DNA from: Leptolyngbya sp. Cla-17
GTDB lineage: Bacteria > Cyanobacteriota > Cyanobacteriia > Leptolyngbyales > Leptolyngbyaceae
Assembly: GCF_016807185.1 (NCBI RefSeq)
Contig: NZ_JAEVYN010000001.1
Span: 620,001-684,000, forward strand
Length of the DNA: 64,000 nt
Direction: 5' to 3'
Below, one piece after another: positions 25,839-34,707 of this stretch; the first letter of the stretch is position 1, and each line of letters begins with the position of its first letter. The notes under the pieces are model-generated. The model worked only from the letters and a program-made list of their open reading frames with translations, ran no database searches and was not told where the DNA came from. Both the position numbers and the translations under genes were made by a program.

Positions 25839-27092
25839 TCAAAACTCAAAACTCAGCATTGACTCAATTTCCTTGGGATAAATTAGCCAAGCACGCTCGT
25901 AAGGCTGGGTCAGGGTTTGCACGAGGGGTGAGAGGTTGCTAATTTCCTGTAGCTCGGTTGGCGTTTGAATCTTGATGCCCTTCTGATACAGCGTATAGCC
26001 TCGGCTGAAGGAAATCCGAATGCCGCTATAATAGGGCGCATCGAACCCCGCTTGAGTTAACCAATACTGCGTTTTGCTGAATAGCGTTTCTCGCTGCACC
26101 TGATCTAGGTGGGTAATGTCCAATCCTTTGAACAAGTCGCGATCGCAAAATCGACGGCACAGATCGGACAACACTGCATCAGTGTGCTGTTGCCAACGCT
26201 GAAGATGGTAGGTGAATACTCCATCATCTGCGGCAAGATAGGCAGTGAGCGAGATGCGATCGCAGTCGCCAGTTAACCATGCAGTTACAGTATCGTCGGC
26301 AGTTAGATCACCTGTCGATAGGAGCGATCGCGCCCGGTTAAAAGCTTGCTCCAAAATCCAGGTGGCAGCGATGTTTTTGGGATGGTTATAAACTTGGGCA
26401 TACATAAAATAACGAACGATTAAGTAATGCTCAACCGCTGCCATGCCTTTACGAGCAACCACTAACTGCTGTGAAACGGGATCATAGCCCAATGCCATGA
26501 GGATGCGATCAAGGTCAATTTTGCCGTAGGATGCACCTGTAAAATAGCTATCCCGCATCAGATAATCCAAGCGATCGCAATCCAACTGGCTAGATACCAA
26601 CTGCCACACCAACGGTACTGGATGAGTATGGCGATATACTTGAAGCAATTGTTCTAAAAGCTTGGGACTGAAGGCTGTCAACGCTTGCCGAATGGAGGAT
26701 TCCTGCAAAATACGCTCTGTCCACTGTTCGTGATGACAGCCAAAAATTTCTTCTGCGGTATGGCTAAACGGACCATGCCCAATATCATGTAGTAGCGCCC
26801 CACACAGCACCACTGGACGATAGGGTTGCAATTGGGGATAGGATTTTGCAATTCGGTCGAAGGCACGACGGGCGATCGCCATCACGCCAATCGAATGAGT
26901 GAAACGAGACGATTCTGCCCCATGGAAGGTCAGGCTAGCTGGACCTAACTGGCGAATTCGGCGCAACCGCTGAAAAGCAGGAGTATCAATCAGCTGCACG
27001 ATCAGCGCCTCAATTGGATCGTTGCCATCTAACGCGATCGCCCCATGCAGCGGGTCTTGATAAGTTCGTCCAGAATTAGGCAGCACCAGCAA
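25839..27092 (-). CDS. HD-domain phosphohydrolase (dGTPase/SAMHD1-like)
   Basis: A 417-residue protein with the metal ligands of the HD superfamily: His66 in RFTHSIGV, His102-Asp103 in LLHDIGHGPFSHT, and an Asp in LDCDRLDYLMRDS. The N-terminus YQDPLHGAIALD is typical of the YdhJ-like group related to dNTP triphosphohydrolases. It would hydrolyse a nucleotide, with the substrate not determinable here. There is no ATG: the frame opens at a TTG (27092), with a GTG at 27086 as an alternative. The start lies inside the end of ctpA (17-bp overlap), so it is translationally coupled to it. Confidence 0.85.
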   Translation of the reverse strand: MLVLPNSGRTYQDPLHGAIALDGNDPIEALIVQLIDTPAFQRLRRIRQLGPASLTFHGAESSRFTHSIGVMAIARRAFDRIAKSYPQLQPYRPVVLCGALLHDIGHGPFSHTAEEIFGCHHEQWTERILQESSIRQALTAFSPKLLEQLLQVYRHTHPVPLVWQLVSSQLDCDRLDYLMRDSYFTGASYGKIDLDRILMALGYDPVSQQLVVARKGMAAVEHYLIVRYFMYAQVYNHPKNIAATWILEQAFNRARSLLSTGDLTADDTVTAWLTGDCDRISLTAYLAADDGVFTYHLQRWQQHTDAVLSDLCRRFCDRDLFKGLDITHLDQVQRETLFSKTQYWLTQAGFDAPYYSGIRISFSRGYTLYQKGIKIQTPTELQEISNLSPLVQTLTQPYERAWLIYPKEIESMLSFEF

Positions 27093-28332
27093 CCATTGAT
27101 GGGGTAGTCAAAAATTCCACAGCCGCCTCATATTGGCGATCACTCTGCGTTCCCGTTTGGGTGATGGCAAGTGGATCGAGTGGCACTATCAAATCCGGTT
27201 TAATTCCCTGTTTGTTGATATCAATATGGTCAGGCGTTTGGTATTTGGCAACCGTCACTGCCAAACCCGCCCCGTCTGACAAATCAAACAGTGATTGAAT
27301 CAACCCCTTGCCAAACGTGCGCTCTCCTATAATTGTGGCACGCTCATTATCTTTCAGGGCACCCGCTAAGATTTCGCTGGCGCTTGCCGTTCCCTGATTC
27401 ACCAACACCACCAGTGGATCTTTGGTTAACGCTTGTCCGGTTGCTTCAAAACTGCCTTCAATTCCTTGACGGTTGACGGTGTAAACGATCGTGCCTTCAT
27501 CCATCCACAATCGAGCAATCTCAATTCCTGACAGCAACAATCCACCGGGATTGCTGCGGAGATCTAGTACGTAAGCTTCGGCTCCCTGTTTTTCTAGAAG
27601 AGTGATCGCTCGACTCACTTCCGTTGTTGCGTTGGCGTTAAATTGAGCAAGCCGGACATAGCCGATTTTTATTTTAGGGCTTTCCGCCGACTGGTTATCA
27701 GCAGTTCGCAACTCAAAGGAAACTGGATTTAACGCAATGCGATCGCGCACAATTTCTATATTCAACAGGTCACTGCCCATTCGTTGAACAGTCAGCACTA
27801 CGCGGCTGCTCGTCGGTCCTCGCATCCGTTCTGCCGCTTCATCCAGGCTTAAACCTGCGGTGGGAACACCATCAATATTTAAAATGGCATCGGCAGGTTG
27901 CACGCCCGCCCGATCTGCCGGAGAACCCGCGATGGGTGCAATTACTTTTAATACTTTTGTTTCTGAATCCAGCGAGATTTGCAGGCCTACACCAGTCAGT
28001 TCACCGGATGTATTCGTTTGCAAACTGCGATATTGATCGGGTTTCAGCAATCTGGTAAATGGATCATCTAGCCCTGCCAGCATTTTCTGAATTGCTGAAT
28101 AAGCAGAGTCATGATCGGGCAGTGCCTGCTTCAGTGCTTTTTGCCGCACGAGCCACCAATTCTGATGGTTAAAGGTGTCGTCTACGTAAGCCCGATCCAC
28201 AAGTCGCCATGCTTCTGCCACTAACCGCTGCTCCTCGGTCAGCGCGATCGCGGGAGAGGCAAACCCAACCGTAACGACTACGATTAACAGCAGCAAAAAT
28301 AACTGCCTGACCAAAAATGTCCTTTGTTTCAT
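27076..28332 (-). CDS. ctpA: Carboxyl-terminal processing protease CtpA
   Basis: A 418-residue periplasmic/lumenal serine protease from the ATG at 28332; a TTG at 28362 is less likely. The signal peptide ends near SPAIA at about residue 30. A PDZ domain (GVGLQISLDSETKVLKVIAP, about 110-190) precedes the S41 catalytic domain, with the nucleophile Ser in GTASASEIL and the Lys in ERTFGKGLIQ. CtpA removes the C-terminal extension of the D1 protein of photosystem II. Its location next to petB-petD, transcribed away from them, is known in other cyanobacteria. The intergenic region of 357 bp serves both directions. Confidence 0.95.
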   Translation of the reverse strand: MKQRTFLVRQLFLLLLIVVVTVGFASPAIALTEEQRLVAEAWRLVDRAYVDDTFNHQNWWLVRQKALKQALPDHDSAYSAIQKMLAGLDDPFTRLLKPDQYRSLQTNTSGELTGVGLQISLDSETKVLKVIAPIAGSPADRAGVQPADAILNIDGVPTAGLSLDEAAERMRGPTSSRVVLTVQRMGSDLLNIEIVRDRIALNPVSFELRTADNQSAESPKIKIGYVRLAQFNANATTEVSRAITLLEKQGAEAYVLDLRSNPGGLLLSGIEIARLWMDEGTIVYTVNRQGIEGSFEATGQALTKDPLVVLVNQGTASASEILAGALKDNERATIIGERTFGKGLIQSLFDLSDGAGLAVTVAKYQTPDHIDINKQGIKPDLIVPLDPLAITQTGTQSDRQYEAAVEFLTTPSMVAGAA

Positions 28333-28689
28333 AAAAGCTAAATTCAAGTTTGATTTAATCAAAAACCTTTTTTGCTCTTCCTTTTTTAACGCTTAAAGTT
28401 CTAGTCAAGATTGACTAGTCTAACGATTCATAAATGAAATTTGACCTTAGCTTAAGAATTTTCTTGCGGGGCAGCAACCAAAATCGAGTGTTGCGATCGC
28501 CAAGTCAGTAAATATACGGAAACAATAGTTGCTTTGTTTTTTAGCTCTGACCATAAAACCGCTGTTCAGGTTGAAATTGATTCGTCAATCTTTTTCCACT
28601 AAGCCAAATCCCGCTTTAGATAGAAACCGCTTGGTGTCTGTGTTACATTCTTGTATGGACAGCAATACATTGTTAGGAATTCTTGCTTC
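28333..28689. other. Divergent promoter region of ctpA and petBD
   Basis: Non-coding. A TACATT box at about 28645-28650 lies 40 bp upstream of petB and is a possible -10 element. One GCGATCGC octamer is present near 28494. No other gene or structure is apparent. Confidence 0.45.
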
Positions 28690-29358
28690 ATGTTCACTAA
28701 GCAGGTAACCAATTCAAAGGCTTACCAGTGGTTCAATGAGCGTCTCGAAATTGAGGCACTCTCAGAAGATATCAGCAGCAAATACGTTCCCCCTCACGTC
28801 AATATCTTTTATTGTCTAGGCGGAATCACACTCGTTTGCTTTGTGATTCAGTTCGCCACTGGCTTTGCAATGACATTTTACTATAGGCCTACGGTCGCAG
28901 AGGCCTTCCAATCCGTTGAATACATCATGAACGATGTCAACTTTGGTTGGCTAATTCGCTCTATTCATCGCTGGTCAGCCAGCATGATGGTGCTGATGAT
29001 GATTCTTCATGTTTTCCGAGTTTATCTAACAGGTGGCTTTAAAAAGCCACGCGAATTGACTTGGGTAACCGGAGTTGTGTTGGCAGTAATTACCGTTTCT
29101 TTCGGTGTAACTGGCTACTCTCTCCCTTGGGATCAGGTGGGTTATTGGGCAGTCAAAATTGTGTCTGGAGTTCCAGAGGCAATTCCCGTAGTTGGCGTGT
29201 TGATCGCTGATTTGCTGCGGGGTGGTTCTAGCGTTGGTCAAGCTACTTTGACCCGCTATTACAGTGCCCATACCTTTGTTCTACCTTGGCTAATTGCAGT
29301 CTTCATGTTGCTGCACTTCCTCATGATTCGCAAGCAAGGTATTTCTGGACCCCTCTAA
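28690..29358 (+). CDS. petB: Cytochrome b6 of the b6f complex
   Basis: A 222-residue thylakoid membrane protein with four helices. The start at the ATG in MFTKQVTNSKAYQWFNERLE gives the length of other cyanobacterial PetB proteins. Heme b ligands are His93, His107, His194 and His209; Cys42 in IFYCLGG binds the extra heme cn. It carries electrons from plastoquinol across the membrane as part of the complex linking photosystem II to photosystem I. It is followed by petD after 111 bp. An upstream in-frame start would add 13 unconserved residues and is rejected. Confidence 0.98.
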   Translation: MFTKQVTNSKAYQWFNERLEIEALSEDISSKYVPPHVNIFYCLGGITLVCFVIQFATGFAMTFYYRPTVAEAFQSVEYIMNDVNFGWLIRSIHRWSASMMVLMMILHVFRVYLTGGFKKPRELTWVTGVVLAVITVSFGVTGYSLPWDQVGYWAVKIVSGVPEAIPVVGVLIADLLRGGSSVGQATLTRYYSAHTFVLPWLIAVFMLLHFLMIRKQGISGPL

Positions 29359-29469
29359 GGTTTATCTACAACAGATTTGATTTACTCATTTCTGTTGTAT
29401 GACATTGGCTATCGCTTGAACTTCTACTTATTTTTCGCCGACCTTTTAAACTAGGGAGTGCCTTTAAAG

Positions 29470-29952
29470 ATGGCAACACTTAAGAAGCCGGATCTCTCTG
29501 ATCCAGATTTGCGCGCCAAACTAGCCCAAGGTATGGGTCACAATTATTATGGTGAACCTGCCTGGCCAAATGATTTGCTGTATGTGTTCCCCATTGTAAT
29601 CTTGGGGACAATTACTCTATGTGTAGGGTTGGCAGTACTGGACCCCGCTGTGGTGGGTGAACCTGCAAATCCCTTTGCCACTCCTCTGGAAATTCTGCCT
29701 GAGTGGTATTTGTACCCTGTGTTCAACATTTTGCGCGTTGTGCCAAGCAAGCTGTTGGGTGTAGTACTCATGGCATCTGTTCCATTGGGTTTGATTATTG
29801 TTCCTTTTATCGAAAATGTGAACAAGTTTCAAAACCCCTTCCGTCGCCCGGTTGCAACCACTGTGTTTCTATTTGGAACCTTATTAACGTTGTACTTGGG
29901 CATTGGCGCAACAATGCCTATTGACAAGGCTCTAACTTTGGGTCTGTTTTAG
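29470..29952 (+). CDS. petD: Cytochrome b6f subunit IV
   Basis: A 160-residue membrane protein with three helices, MATLKKPDLSDPDLRAKLAQ at the start. The PEWY motif of the quinol-oxidation site is in ILPEWYLYPVFNILR. It pairs with PetB to form the cytochrome b-like core. An upstream start at 29458 would add four residues; the ATG matches the family. The operon is petB-petD as in other cyanobacteria. Confidence 0.98.
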   Translation: MATLKKPDLSDPDLRAKLAQGMGHNYYGEPAWPNDLLYVFPIVILGTITLCVGLAVLDPAVVGEPANPFATPLEILPEWYLYPVFNILRVVPSKLLGVVLMASVPLGLIIVPFIENVNKFQNPFRRPVATTVFLFGTLLTLYLGIGATMPIDKALTLGLF

Positions 29953-30160
29953 GACTTGTTGTTATTTAGTTAACACCTGTTGAATTCTTGTGGTGCCTTG
30001 GCTCCGGTGAATTTAATGGGTGTTATCTATTTTTAGAGCTTTTCAGTAAATGTGCTTATAAAGATGTTCCCAACAAACAATAGGGGAAACCGCACCACCT
30101 TCCCTTTGCGATCGCGATTACGATAGAAAAGTTAAATCAAAAGCAGATTAGGAGACGGCT

Positions 30161-30565
30161 GTGAATCAGAACAGCTTGAAAGATCTTCAACTCGGATTGT
30201 CAGATGTTAGCCGCTTACTGCTTCCCTTTTTGGTTATTTGGCTGTTGGGTGCAATTGGGCTGGGTTGGCTAGTCAAATCACTGTTATTTCTGTTTGGGCT
30301 ACTATTAATTGCTCCAATCGTGGCTTTTGTGGGCTTTCGATGGTGGCTAAAGCGCAATGTGATTCAAGCGGAATGCCCAGTATGTGGCTTTGAATCCGTG
30401 AACTTAAAGAGTGCAGAGTTTCGCTGCCCCAATTGCAATGATCCACTGAAAGTGGAGGGCACGCGCTTTGTACGGCTGGTTCCTTCAGGCACGATTGACG
30501 TGAGTGCTGTAGAAATTGAAACCAATGCTACGGATATTCCAATGAGACGCATTGAGGAGCAATGA
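30161..30565 (+). CDS. Membrane-anchored zinc-ribbon protein
   Basis: A 134-residue protein from a GTG at 30161 preceded by AGGAG. Residues about 20-65 hold two hydrophobic helices (LLLPFLVIWLLGAIGLGW, LLFLFGLLLIAPIVAFVGF). A four-cysteine zinc ribbon follows (CPVCG and CPNC at about 74 and 92). The last 30 residues are unconserved-looking. Function unknown; the ribbon faces the cytoplasm or lumen depending on topology. Confidence 0.72.
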   Translation: MNQNSLKDLQLGLSDVSRLLLPFLVIWLLGAIGLGWLVKSLLFLFGLLLIAPIVAFVGFRWWLKRNVIQAECPVCGFESVNLKSAEFRCPNCNDPLKVEGTRFVRLVPSGTIDVSAVEIETNATDIPMRRIEEQ

Positions 30566-30648
30566 GCAGTATGTCGCTTTGCAGATGCTCTATCATGCGT
30601 GATATATACCAACGCTCCAATGCTTGAGCAATTTGAATGGGTGTGGAC

Positions 30649-31071
30649 TTAGTTTCGAGCAACCTGCAAAGTGTAAGAGTGCTGTCCATTTGCACGATCG
30701 CCCACATAAACTGAGTAGGTTCCTCTCCGCCAGCGTCCTGGGATTTCCACCTTACCGTTTGAGTAACTATCTGCTGGAACGCAAAAATTTTGTCCACTCG
30801 AACTGCGGATCAATAATGCGGGTTCTCCATTACCCTGCAAAATAAATCGTAGATCTGTGTCTTCTGTTACTTGAACTACATGATTAGGAACGGCTGCAAT
30901 AAATCCGGCACAGCCTCCATCTTTCTGATTGCCACCAGAGGTTCCATTCATTTGGATCGATGGGGAATTGGGTGTAACAGTGATCGATTCGCTAAAAGCA
31001 GTTTCAGCGCTTCCTAGCAACGCGAGCGCGATACCCATAGGCATCATCAAGTATCGTTTCAATCCTTTCAT
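30649..31071 (-). CDS. Small exported hypothetical protein
   Basis: A 140-residue protein with a signal peptide MKGLKRYLMMPMGIALALLG ending AFS at about residue 28. The mature part contains two cysteines that may pair (GGCAGF, NFCVP) and beta-rich repeats: LRFILQGNGEPALLIRSSSG and GRWRRGTYSVYVGDR, resembling a small pre-peptidase-type beta sandwich. The ATG at 31071 sits 7 nt from GAGAGG; one at 31077 is the alternative. Role unknown. Confidence 0.65.
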   Translation of the reverse strand: MKGLKRYLMMPMGIALALLGSAETAFSESITVTPNSPSIQMNGTSGGNQKDGGCAGFIAAVPNHVVQVTEDTDLRFILQGNGEPALLIRSSSGQNFCVPADSYSNGKVEIPGRWRRGTYSVYVGDRANGQHSYTLQVARN

Positions 31072-31217
31072 TTTCATTCCTCTCACCGGAAACACATTAA
31101 TCCTTTAAAGTATTACAAGTCTCTAGGAGAATGCTCTATAGAAAGAGCCTGTTCCCAAAGTGGCACTTTGTTTAGTAGAAGTCCTCAAGACAGCACAAAT
31201 TCTTTTTTTAAGCTGTT

Positions 31218-31919
31218 ATGCAAACGAATTTATCCTTTTCGTCAGATAAACAGCAGACGCTTTTTTCAATTCACGATCGCCTTTGCGTTGAGTATGGCTG
31301 TCCAATCGCCTACTTTCATAATCTTGATCCGCTGAGTGAGTTAGTTGCATCGCTGCTATCCCACCGCACAAAAAATAAGGACTCTCACAAAGCATTTCAG
31401 CAGTTGGTTGAGCGGTTTCCAACCTGGGACTTAGTTATGGATGCGCCGACTGAAGATGTGGAAACTGCGATCGCCTCTTGCACTTGGGCGGAGTCAAAAG
31501 CGCCTCGACTTCAGCAGGTGCTGCGTCTCATTAAAGAACGGTTAGACGGGGAATGGTCGCTCGATTTCTTGGGTGAACTGTCAGTTGTAGAAGCCCGTGC
31601 CTGGTTGGAATCTTTGCCAGGAGTCGGACCCAAAACAAGTGCGGCAGTGCTGGCGTTCAGCAAATTACGCGGTCGTGCTTTGCCTGTGGATAGTCACCAT
31701 CATCGCGTTGCCGTGCGCTTAGGAATTTTGCCTGCAAAAGTGGATGTTGGTAAATCCCATGCCATTCTAGAAGCTTTACTGCCCGCTGATTGGACAGCTC
31801 AACAAGTTTACGACCATCATGAAGTGTTGATGTTGCATGGGCAAAAGTGCTGCTATTACCGCAATCCTGCTTGCAATCGCTGCCCCTTGCTTGATCTATG
31901 TCCCTCCAGACGGGTGTAG
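31218..31919 (+). CDS. Endonuclease III-type DNA glycosylase
   Basis: A 233-residue HhH-GPD DNA repair enzyme. The helix-hairpin-helix LPGVGPKTS has the catalytic Lys139 and VDSHHHRVA the catalytic Asp158. A [4Fe-4S] cluster is predicted from Cys212, Cys219, Cys222 and Cys228 (CX6CX2CX5C). It would remove oxidised pyrimidines and nick the abasic site. It diverges from a typical Nth in the N-terminal substrate region, so specificity is unclear and no symbol is given. Confidence 0.88.
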   Translation: MQTNLSFSSDKQQTLFSIHDRLCVEYGCPIAYFHNLDPLSELVASLLSHRTKNKDSHKAFQQLVERFPTWDLVMDAPTEDVETAIASCTWAESKAPRLQQVLRLIKERLDGEWSLDFLGELSVVEARAWLESLPGVGPKTSAAVLAFSKLRGRALPVDSHHHRVAVRLGILPAKVDVGKSHAILEALLPADWTAQQVYDHHEVLMLHGQKCCYYRNPACNRCPLLDLCPSRRV

Positions 31920-32168
31920 CACTAATTGGGTAGTTCTAGCCATACTTTCAAATCGGACAGCGTAATAAAATTGGGGAGTGCTTCACTGATGCTTCTAATT
32001 GAGGCAAGGGTGATCCGTTAGTTTGCGATCGCATTTCACTCAGTAACGTTCCGAACCGACGAGTGAGTTGGCGGAGAAGTAGCGATCGCCAAAGCACAAT
32101 CCATTCGCACGATACAATAGGCTGAAGCATCTGTATTGTCTATACAGCTTAGGGGAGATCAATCACGC

Positions 32169-34640
32169 ATGGGAAGAGTTGTCGGCATAGATTTAGGAAC
32201 TACCAACTCCGTGGTTTCGGTGATGGAAGGCGGTAAGCCGGTGGTAATTGCTAATGCGGAAGGAATGCGGACAACCCCTTCTGTCGTTGGTTTTAGCAAA
32301 GATGGAGAGCGCCTGGTGGGACAAATGGCGCGACGACAAGCCGTACTCGACCCGCAAAATACTTTCTTTGGCGTAAAGCGATACATTGGGCGAAAATATT
32401 CTGAACTGACACCAGAATCTAAGCGGGTTCCTTACACCATTCGCAAAGATGATTTGGGCAATGTCAAAATCAAGTGCCCCCGATTGCAGCGAGATTTTGC
32501 CCCGGAAGAAGTGCAATCAATGATCTTGAAAAAGCTGGCGGACGAAGCCAGTCGCTATTTGGGTGAGCCAGTCACTGGAGCGGTCATTACCGTACCCGCT
32601 TACTTTAATGATTCCCAGCGGCAAGCTACTCGTGATGCTGGGCGCATTGCAGGGCTAGAAGTGAAGCGAATTTTGAATGAGCCAACGGCTGCCTCCCTTG
32701 CCTATGGACTCGATCGCCAAGTTAGCCAAACAATTCTGGTCTTCGATTTGGGTGGCGGCACCTTTGATGTTTCTATTTTGGATGTGGGCGATGGCGTATT
32801 TGAAGTAAAATCCACCTCCGGCGACACCCAGCTAGGCGGTAACGATTTTGATAAAAAAATTGTGGATTGGCTAGCAGAAAAGTTTATTGAGCAAGAGGGC
32901 ATTGATCTGCGGCGCGATCGCCAAGCTCTGCAACGTTTGACCGAAGCCGCCGAAAAAGCCAAAATTGAGCTTTCGGGTGTCACCATCACTGAAATCAATT
33001 TGCCTTTCATTACTGCCACAGAAGAAGGACCCAAGCATCTCGAAACCCGCCTTACCCGTGCCGAATTTGAAGGCTTTTGCGGAGATTTGCTGACCCGTGT
33101 TCGAGGACCGGTGCGGCAAGCCCTCAAAGATGCAGGCATGAGTCCGGTTCAGATTGATGAAGTCGTTCTGGTGGGTGGTTCTAGCCGCATTCCCATCGTG
33201 CAGCAATTGGTTCGCAGTTTTATTGACAAAGAGCCAAACCAAAATGTGAATCCTGATGAAGTGGTGGCGGTAGGCGCTGCGATTCAAGCCGGTATTCTGG
33301 CAGGAGAAGTCAAAGATATTTTACTGCTGGATGTGACACCGCTCTCCTTTGGGCTGGAAACCATTGGCGGCTTGATGAAAAAGCTGATTCCCCGCAACAC
33401 CACCATTCCGGTACGTCGGTCTGACATTTTCTCCACTGGAGAAGATAACCAAACCCTGGTGGAGATTCATGCGCTTCAAGGTGAACGCGAGATGAACACA
33501 GGGAATAAATCCTTGGGACGGTTTAAGCTGACGGGCATTCCCCCCGCCCCCAGAGGTATTCCACAGATACAAGTGTCTTTTGATATTGATGCAAATGGCA
33601 TTTTACAGGTGACAGCAATGGATCGCACCACTGGGCGCGAACAAAGCATCACTATTCAGGGCGCTTCCACGCTGAGTGAAGCAGAAGTAAACCGGATGAT
33701 ACGGGATGCTCAAGAATCTGCGGCAACCGATCGCATGAAGAAAGAAAAAATCCAAAAGCGCAACGATGCCGAATCCCTCATCTTCAAATCGGAACGACAA
33801 CTGCGAGAAGCAACGCTGGATTTTGGGATGCAATTTGTCACCAGCTATCGCAGCCGGATTGAAGCGACTTCTCGCCAATTGCGGGAAGCGTTGGCTCAAA
33901 ACGACGAACGCGGCATTGATCGCTTTCAAGCCGATTTGCAAGATGCCTTGTCTGAGCTAACCCGCGAAATATATCAGCGCAATAAGCAAGAGGAAGAAGA
34001 AGATAGCTTGTTGGGTGCCATCAAAAGCTTCTTTACCGATGACGATGATGATTACTACGATTACGACGATCGCCGTAGCAGCTATGGAAATGGCAGCTAT
34101 GGAAATGACCGCTACGGTACCAGCTATGGCTCAAACTACGGCTATGGCAGCTTGTCGCGCGGCAGTGAGCCCTCTCGCTCTGGTGGTAGTTATGATCGTC
34201 GGGACAGCGATCGCTGGGATGATGCTCCCCGCAATATCCCCTCGCGTGACTCAAATCGAGATACTAATCGGGGGGATGATCGTTGGGATACTGCACCTCC
34301 TCGCGATGTCAGTCGCGGTGCCAATCGCGATACTAATCGGGACTACGGCAATCCTTCTAATCGCATCGATAATCGCGATAAAAATCGGGACGGTAACCGT
34401 TCCAATAGCTGGGACAATGAAGATTGGAAGGAAACCCGCAAGCCATCCAGCCGTTCCCCTTATGACCGTGATAGCGCACCGCGCGACGGAGCCGTTCGCC
34501 CTAGTTCTCCGCCGCGATCGCCAAACCGAGATAATCGCGATCCCTATGAAACGCCCAAGGATCGCAACAAGCTGCCCCCCCGTAATCCCCGTCCAAACCT
34601 GAATCAGGATAATTGGGATGACGACGATGACTGGCTCTAA
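32169..34640 (+). CDS. dnaK: Hsp70 chaperone DnaK, long C-terminal tail (DnaK3-like)
   Basis: An 823-residue protein from the ATG at 32169 (GGGGAG upstream). The ATPase domain has VGIDLGTTNSVVSV and LVFDLGGGTFDVSILD, the linker region DILLLDVTPLSFGLETIGG, and a substrate-binding part to about residue 520. From about 630 the protein is low-complexity and charged: DDDDDYYDYDD, then many Tyr/Gly and Asn-Arg-Asp repeats, and it ends DDDDDW L. Standard DnaK is about 630-640 residues, so the tail adds nearly 190. This shape and the dnaJ gene next to it match cyanobacterial DnaK3, which is linked to thylakoid membranes. It refolds proteins with DnaJ and GrpE. Confidence 0.93.
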   Translation: MGRVVGIDLGTTNSVVSVMEGGKPVVIANAEGMRTTPSVVGFSKDGERLVGQMARRQAVLDPQNTFFGVKRYIGRKYSELTPESKRVPYTIRKDDLGNVKIKCPRLQRDFAPEEVQSMILKKLADEASRYLGEPVTGAVITVPAYFNDSQRQATRDAGRIAGLEVKRILNEPTAASLAYGLDRQVSQTILVFDLGGGTFDVSILDVGDGVFEVKSTSGDTQLGGNDFDKKIVDWLAEKFIEQEGIDLRRDRQALQRLTEAAEKAKIELSGVTITEINLPFITATEEGPKHLETRLTRAEFEGFCGDLLTRVRGPVRQALKDAGMSPVQIDEVVLVGGSSRIPIVQQLVRSFIDKEPNQNVNPDEVVAVGAAIQAGILAGEVKDILLLDVTPLSFGLETIGGLMKKLIPRNTTIPVRRSDIFSTGEDNQTLVEIHALQGEREMNTGNKSLGRFKLTGIPPAPRGIPQIQVSFDIDANGILQVTAMDRTTGREQSITIQGASTLSEAEVNRMIRDAQESAATDRMKKEKIQKRNDAESLIFKSERQLREATLDFGMQFVTSYRSRIEATSRQLREALAQNDERGIDRFQADLQDALSELTREIYQRNKQEEEEDSLLGAIKSFFTDDDDDYYDYDDRRSSYGNGSYGNDRYGTSYGSNYGYGSLSRGSEPSRSGGSYDRRDSDRWDDAPRNIPSRDSNRDTNRGDDRWDTAPPRDVSRGANRDTNRDYGNPSNRIDNRDKNRDGNRSNSWDNEDWKETRKPSSRSPYDRDSAPRDGAVRPSSPPRSPNRDNRDPYETPKDRNKLPPRNPRPNLNQDNWDDDDDWL
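34254..34341 (+). repeat. Degenerate tandem repeats in the dnaK tail
   Basis: A 19-bp unit AATCGAGATACTAATCGGG at 34254-34272 recurs at 34323-34341 with one change, 69 bp (23 codons) apart, and related AATCGCGA units are scattered up to about 34390. They encode the NRDTNR-type repeats of the protein tail. Confidence 0.6.
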
Positions 34641-34656
34641 CAATTTACAGCTATTC

Positions 34657-34686
34657 GCTGTTGGCTATTAGATAACAGCCAACAGC
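34657..34686 (+). repeat. Intercistronic hairpin between dnaK and dnaJ
   Basis: GCTGTTGGCT (34657-34666) and its exact complement (34677-34686) form a 10-bp stem with a 10-nt loop. It occupies most of the 67-bp gap between the two genes and ends 21 nt before the dnaJ start. Heptamer-like pieces (GTTGGCT, GTTAGCT) make up the arms. No T-run follows, so the operon is not fully terminated here; an RNA-processing or stability role is inferred. Confidence 0.65.
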
Positions 34687-34707
34687 TAACAACTAACCTG
34701 TTTTTCT

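Noticed and set aside
31156..31170. CAAAGTG-G-CACTTTG near-palindrome upstream of the endonuclease gene
   Set aside because: A possible operator, but short and unsupported by any known regulator.
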